From NCBI GenBank assembly GCA_973895155.1, contig OZ316894.1, positions 22,134,001 to 22,198,000 of the forward strand: 64,000 nt of DNA. Direction: 5' to 3'. Shown piece after piece: positions 58,590 to 64,000 of the stretch. The position numbers and the translations under genes were made by a program. The notes beneath the pieces were generated by a model that was not told the origin of the DNA, searched no databases, and worked only from the letters and a program-made list of their open reading frames with translations. Positions within the stretch are counted from its first letter, which is position 1. Each line of letters begins with the position of its first letter. The DNA comes from Marsupella aquatica. Lineage: Eukaryota; Marchantiophyta.

Positions 58590-59700
58590 TATGTCATATT
58601 TTGATGTGCAATTACCGTGAAAATCAAAACAAATAGACACCCTAGAACAAAGCTTTAATTGGTCAGACACATTGTGGACCTAAAGAACCTCTCATAGCCT
58701 AGAACCAATAAACTAAAAACTATTGATCACCATTCCCACCTCAAGGGCCCTTTTACCACATGTTTTACACATGCTCTGCTCTATCCAGAGATTTGGATGT
58801 CGTCCACTCAAGTTTACCAGAGTGATGGTATTTTTTACCAAGCAAAGGATGCCTATTCAATGTATCCTCCTCTTTCAGAACTATTGCATATTGACCTCTA
58901 GAAGAATAATTTATAGAAATAACACTTCTCTTTGTGCTTAGCAGGTCGTCATTAAACACTTTAGAAAACTTGGGTTGGACAGGTCAGCCTCTTAGACAAT
59001 AGATTATCACTTTTCAAGCATTACTATTTTAAGCAGCCAATGAATTAAGTTGCACACTAAGAGTGTTGGTAATCAATGTTGAATCATCAATCCCAACTTG
59101 ATTTTCAATTGGTTTGTCAAGGTTTTACACTCCAAAAAAATCAAACAAGTTACATTTATATCAAAGAATATACACAAGGAAATACAAGTCAAGAATGTCT
59201 TGACCTTTTTTTTGGCTTGTCTCTGATTCTTGGCACCAACATATCTGTAAGTTTTTCATGAAGTATCTAGTAAATACTAGAATCTCTCAGGAAAATGTCC
59301 ATTTTCCTTTGTCTGACTTTGAGAATTAATCTAAATCTGATTGTTTGAATGTCCCTCACACATGAAATAGGGAGGGGCAATAGATAATATTTGAGATTGA
59401 TATGGGTCAAAGGATCTTTATTAACCCACAAAGAAAGTGAGGGATGGGTGGGACCAATGCAAGATTGACTCAGAGAGAGAATCTACTATATATGGTCTTT
59501 TGTAACTCACAATGTGTACAAGAGATTCTACTGTAGATTTTGTTCCCATATTTTTTTAAAAAAATTTAAATTTTAAAAAATAATTCCGTATGTTTTAATT
59601 ATTTCATTAAATATCTTAACACAGAAGATGACCCAATGCTCGTGCGCTGCATGAGTGTGAATGTGACCATGTTGTCATTGTGATGCTGAGCAATGAAATG
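58590..59700. other. Intergenic AT-rich region
   Basis: No gene, terminal repeat or RNA gene is recognised. Confidence 0.4.
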
Positions 59701-59754
59701 CTCATAGAACATGCATTGTATGTCAAACACCCAATGAGCAAGTAGTACACACAA

Positions 59755-60056
59755 GATATAAGTGGTGCACCCCGGGGTTCACCTCTACACAGCTACGTTC
59801 ATGAGAACACGCAAGAGAACATACTATTGAATTATAGGCTCATCAACCATATGGAGTCTCCATAGACTAAGCTTTGACTCCCTATCTTTTACGTGACTCT
59901 GCCACAATGAGCCTAAGGTACGTACATTCACAGGCTTAGTCTTGCTAGTGAATATAGTAGTGGCACATATAACCTTAATCAAGTACTTGACTATGGTTAG
60001 ACTAACTGTGGTCACCAAGTAACTCATGACCCAAAGGTAAAATAATGTCTAACATG
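59755..60056. repeat. Degenerate solo LTR of copia type (probable)
   Basis: The segment follows the order of the better-preserved LTR at 63094-63438: GGGGTTCACCTCTACACAGCTACGTTC, then GAGAACACGCA, CTCTGCCACAATGAGCCT, GGCTTAGTCTTGCTAG, CTATGGTTAGACTAAC, ending near TCTAACA. Similarity is partial and its left edge is not defined. No internal coding sequence adjoins it. Confidence 0.45.
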
Positions 60057-63000
60057 TGAAACTGTTATCAATGCTAATGACTGCATAGAACACGTCCCGA
60101 TGATGCAAAGAAGTGCAAGTGACAAGGAAGTTGTTGAAGCAATTTATGTATCATTGCTACAGGGTGTGTCTTCAAGGCAAGGCAGTCATTCACACATGGA
60201 AGTGTTATCAAGGCAAAAAAGTCATTGACAAAAAGAACAATTGTTGAGGGAGGGATATATTGTTGAGGATGTTGTTGATGCAAAGGTTGATGAAAATTTA
60301 TTGTAGTAGCAAATCTAGTTAGTAGCATTGCATGTCATGTCGAGTCATGGCACCATGCCATCAAGTTGACCATTGGTCAGGAGGGCAAGCAAGGGAGTGA
60401 TTCAAGGGCAAGGTGTGGGCAAAGGAAGAGCCAGACAATTTTTCTTCTCTTTACCGCCCTCCCCACTTTCTCTCCTCCCCCTCCTAGCATGGGAGTTTGG
60501 CATCGAGGAGGACTGTCATGCGCAGTACCATTGCAGTGGCCCGTCGAAGACATGCCAAACAAGGTTGAGTGTGTGTACATCAGGCAAGGCAACCAGTGGC
60601 ACATCAGGAGAGGATGGGCATGGGGTTCAGGTCCACATCAGGTTAGGGGGACAGGTGTGTCAAGGAAGAGCTGTTAGTGGATGTGGGTGAGAGTGGTTTG
60701 GGAAGAATCTGACTCTCACAAAAAGAGCACAAATAACAAATTGCGATAATTCTTTCCCACCCAATTTTGATTTTGTGAATTAGCTTTTCAGTAACCTGTC
60801 CCCCCTAACTGCCCAAATTCAGCATCCAGTCCCTAAAACAAAATTATTTGTTAACCTATCCCCCTTTCAGTATGTGGGGTACTGGTAGCCATATACTATG
60901 TGACCTCTGCGACATGGCACGGTGCTAGCGGCCTAAAGTTTACCGGGCAGTATCCCTGGTCACCCCCTCCCCATTTCCCATTGCATTGCATCCTGGGCAG
61001 GCCCGGGACCGGGAACAACGTCTATTTTCTGTTTTCTGCCTGAGTGGCTTCTCACAAAAGCCCGATATGTTTTGCCTCTCCCTACATGCCTTGTGCCTGC
61101 CCTCATTTTTTCTCCTGAAAACACTTTGCAAATGTGCACCCTGGTATTGCGTATGACCCCCCTTGTGGGCTACCCTACAGAGGTGCATGCTCCAGAGTTG
61201 ATCGTCTATCCTCTGTTGGATGGGTAAGCTTTCAGTATTTAAGGCAAAAAAAGAATTTGCACACATTCTCTTGATTCTCCAGTGTCATCTTCACATTTCA
61301 ATCTTTGTGCTGGCTGTGGCTGAGGGTGACGTTCATGCTGGTGAAGGGCGACGCAGCAGCAATCAAGTGCTGGCCAACGGCAATGCAGTGAACATGGCTA
61401 GCTCCCACGTAGACAGCAACACAAAGACAAATGTGAACAATAGACGGCACCGATCAACCTAGGGAGACCTACATGTGCTCATTCGCAGGTTCTTTTTGGG
61501 TGAAAGACAAGAAGGCACAAAACACAGTCTCACTGCGTTTCCGTTCAGAGAAAATGGGGGGCAAAAGTATTGGGCTTTCATGAGGAGACAAGCACAGCTG
61601 AGTCATTTTTCCTGGTATGCAATGCGATGGGAAATGGGGAGGGGTTGTGCTGCATTGGTCTTTGATTCGGCCTGATGTTATTGATGATGCAGGTGCTGCT
61701 GGCCTTGTGTGTTTGAATTGGGACCCTTGATTGGTTGCTTTGGGTTTGGTGGGATGGGGACTCTTTCCCGGCCAGTGAGCCACCTTACCCCTTGGACTAG
61801 TTTTGGGCTTGGTTTTGCCCTGGCCTCCCTGGTGGACTTGTCTTTTGATTTTATTTCTTGTGTTGGTGCTGAATGTTACCCCCTATGTACCATTGGGTTT
61901 TCGTGACATAATAAAATTTCAAATTTTTTGAGGAATTAAAAAAACTAGAGTCACATAACACCTTCTCCAAATCTATCTATCTAAAAATGTGATGGAAAGC
62001 TAGGATAGAGGCCTATGGGCTAGAATGAAGCCTCTAGACTGTGACTCTAGGGCCACAATTACCATTGGGGGAGGAACACGAAAGGTAACAATTGGATACT
62101 CACCATTTATTTATGAGCAAAGCTCTTGGCAAAGCTTAACCAGTTAGGCTAGTTTATTTAGTAGAACATGGAGGTGTATGCTTGATCCTTGCTCCCCTCC
62201 ATGACATAAGACCACCTGGCTGGAAAACTTGGTGTGATGGGCCCCTGGAAACTTTTAGTTAAAAACTGAACCCCCTACTAAGACTTCCACATTAACTTTT
62301 TTGTGATGTACATGCCTAACTGCGATGTCCATTGCACTTTATCCCAATTGCCAACAACAAAGTCTACCACAAGGTTCTAACTAGGGTACCAACCTGTTAT
62401 GCATGAGTACAAAATGGATTATGTCTACATTTCATTGTAGGCTTTATGGCGTCCGCTGTTACTATACATTGAGTTTTTTTTAATATTTTCCTGTGGAGTT
62501 CTTGCAGGTTTATAGGTCTTTTCGGGGGCCGGACACAGTGCATTTTGGATTACAAGTGGGAAGAGGCATTCATTCATAGACAGGAGGGGGGCAGGTGCAC
62601 ATTTCAGATCATAGGTATATTCCCATTCATATAAGTTGCATCTAGTACTTGGGTCCTTGGAAGTTTGAATCATACGACTCTCCATACATTTTATCCCTTT
62701 CCCACTGAGCACTGGTTCTACGTGCAATTTGACCCTAAGTTACCTTAATGCACCTTTCTTGACATTTCTTTAATCTCAGGTGGGATAGTGGTTCTGGTAA
62801 TTAATATCTCTTCCGGGATCTTTCCTCCATGAGGCTGTCCTGCTTTTGTCTTGCCTTCTGTTTTTTGCTCTGGAAACTTTCAGTAGATGCTATTTTTGAG
62901 AGTCAAATCAAGGTGGGCATAATCTTACTGAAGTGTGTCTTTCATTTTCATTTCACAGAAATAGAAAGGTTTTCATCTTGTGGTACTGAAGGTACCCCCA

Positions 63001-63093
63001 TTGGTAGCTTCAATGAAACCAGCAGTGATAGCTTTGGCGGTAGCTTCAGTACATAGCTTCAATGGTAAAGTGAGTGGATCACGTACTCTACCC
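60057..63093. other. Intergenic region without recognised gene
   Basis: Several short ORFs occur but none shows a family signature. 61600-61930 is a G/T-rich stretch ending GTGACATAATAAAATTTC and an A-rich run, which resembles a LINE 3' tail in composition only. Confidence 0.4.
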
Positions 63094-63438
63094 TGTTGAG
63101 CATATACGACAATTGCAACGGCAAGCCCATGAACCATCCAACGCACAAGAGTCGACACAGAGAGATACGTGGTTCACCTCCACATGAAGCTACGTCCACG
63201 GGAACACACATGAGCTTTACTGCACTCTAGGCCGACCGGCCATACCAAGCATCCACAGCACAAGCTCTCTCTATCTCTCAATTAGCTCCGTAACAATGAG
63301 CCTGAGTTCCCCCTCTCCAAGCAAACACCGCTTGGTTATAGAGTGTGCACAGCATGACTAACCTAACCAAGTCTGCGACTAAGGTTAGCCTTAACTATAG
63401 TACATTCGTAACTCTAGACCTAAGAGTAAATCCTAATA
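63094..63438 (-). repeat. 3' LTR of a Ty1/copia retrotransposon
   Basis: The plus strand runs from TGTTGAGCATATACG to TCCTAATA, about 345 bp. On the minus strand this is TATTAGGA...CTCAACA, the usual TG..CA-type end with one decayed base. Directly upstream on the minus strand is a polypurine tract (AAGGGGGAGAT, 63439-63450), and further upstream the end of pol. Confidence 0.75.
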
Positions 63439-63629
63439 ATCTCCCCCTTGACTCTGGTCTAGGGGAGGGTAAAGACTGCTACCAATATGACTGCTCAGCG
63501 GGAAGTTTTGGAAAGAAAAACCAAACCGGTTTTTCCCTCTTTATACGAGAGTAGACCAGAACTAAGTCGTAGCCTATACAAGGAATGAGCAAGAGCATAT
63601 CTCAGTATCTACACAAATGTTAAGTAACC

Positions 63630-64000
63630 CTACTTGTGAGGCAATTGCAAAACTTGCAACGCATCACGGTGTCTAGAAAAACTCTCCAAAGGAATCACTT
63701 TGGTAAAAGCGTCAGTCGGGTTGAGTTTACCGTCAATCTTGACTAGCTCAAACATATTATCAAACACAGCCTGCCTGATAAAATGGTACTTGACGTCGAT
63801 GTGCTTCACTCTGCTGTCCATCACCTGGTTCACAGCAAGGTGGAGTGCACTCTGACTATCATAATGGAGCTTCACATTCCCCTATGGCAATCCCATCTCA
63901 GTGATAAGTCTATCCAACCAATCGCTTCCTTTGCTGCTTCCGCTGCTGCAACATACTCCGCTTTTGTAGTAGACTGAGCAATACACTTCTGCAAAGTAGA
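63630..64000 (-). pseudogene. Ty1/copia pol C-terminus (RNase H), 5' part beyond window
   Basis: Two frames together spell the copia RNase H end. From about 63995 to 63890 it reads STLQKCIAQSTTKAEYVAAAEAAKEAI. After a shift near 63880 it continues KLHYDSQSALHLAVN, RVKHIDVKYHFIRQAVFD, KLNPTDAFTKVIP and stops at 63630. The catalytic segments (TKAEY, YDSQSA, HIDVKYHF) are conserved. The frameshift makes it non-functional. The element continues to the right of the window. Confidence 0.85.

Noticed and set aside
58189-58636. Repetitive ORFs on both strands (111-143 codons)
   Set aside because: They are generated by the ACATCTTT minisatellite and have no stable composition across frames.
60366-60690. 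Overlapping 103- and 105-codon plus-strand ORFs
   Set aside because: Two frames are open at once in a compositionally biased stretch, with no domain and no splice or promoter context.

Overview
The window reads as nuclear DNA of a land plant. It has intron-split genes with GT-AG (and one probable GC-AG) splice sites, long non-coding stretches, a plant-type MRS2 magnesium transporter, and plant-type LINE, PIF/Harbinger, copia and Helitron-like elements. The best-supported multi-exon gene resembles the centriole protein CEP295/Ana1. That points to a lineage that still builds centrioles for swimming sperm (bryophyte, lycophyte or fern) rather than a flowering plant. This taxonomic reading is inference; no tRNA, rRNA or CRISPR array was seen.

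Layout. 1-1130: non-coding, with an 86-bp tandem repeat. 1134-6758 (copy A) and 16158-22246 (copy B): a direct segmental duplication. Each copy carries a voltage-gated proton channel (Hv1) gene on the minus strand, intact in A and frameshifted in B. Between the copies lie a 5'-truncated, decayed LINE (6759-10320), a complete PIF/Harbinger transposon with matching terminal repeats and TTA target duplications (10375-14557), a GC-rich repeat island, and an unrecognised 168-codon coiled-coil ORF abutting copy B.

22.2-26.8 kb: a five-exon DUF924 gene with a possible organelle presequence, followed by a broken coiled-coil ORF. 26.8-30 kb: repeat-rich non-coding DNA. 31.1-32.05 kb: three phase-compatible exons of an unknown gene. 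32.3-40.55 kb: the CEP295-like gene, about 11 exons and about 1,630 codons. 43.56-44.95 kb: MRS2/CorA Mg2+ transporter on the minus strand. 46.6-53.76 kb: a full-length LINE on the minus strand with a poly(A) tail and a perfect 16-bp target-site duplication; ORF1 is open and ORF2 carries two stops and one frameshift.

53.8-64 kb: no host gene recognised. This part holds minisatellites, a foldback element, a tandem array ending in a Helitron-like 3' terminus, a degenerate copia-type LTR, and the 3' end of a copia element (pol C-terminus plus 3' LTR) running off the right edge.

The host genes (Hv1, DUF924, CEP295-like, MRS2) are separate transcription units with no operon-like link. Much of the rest is transposon or repeat.
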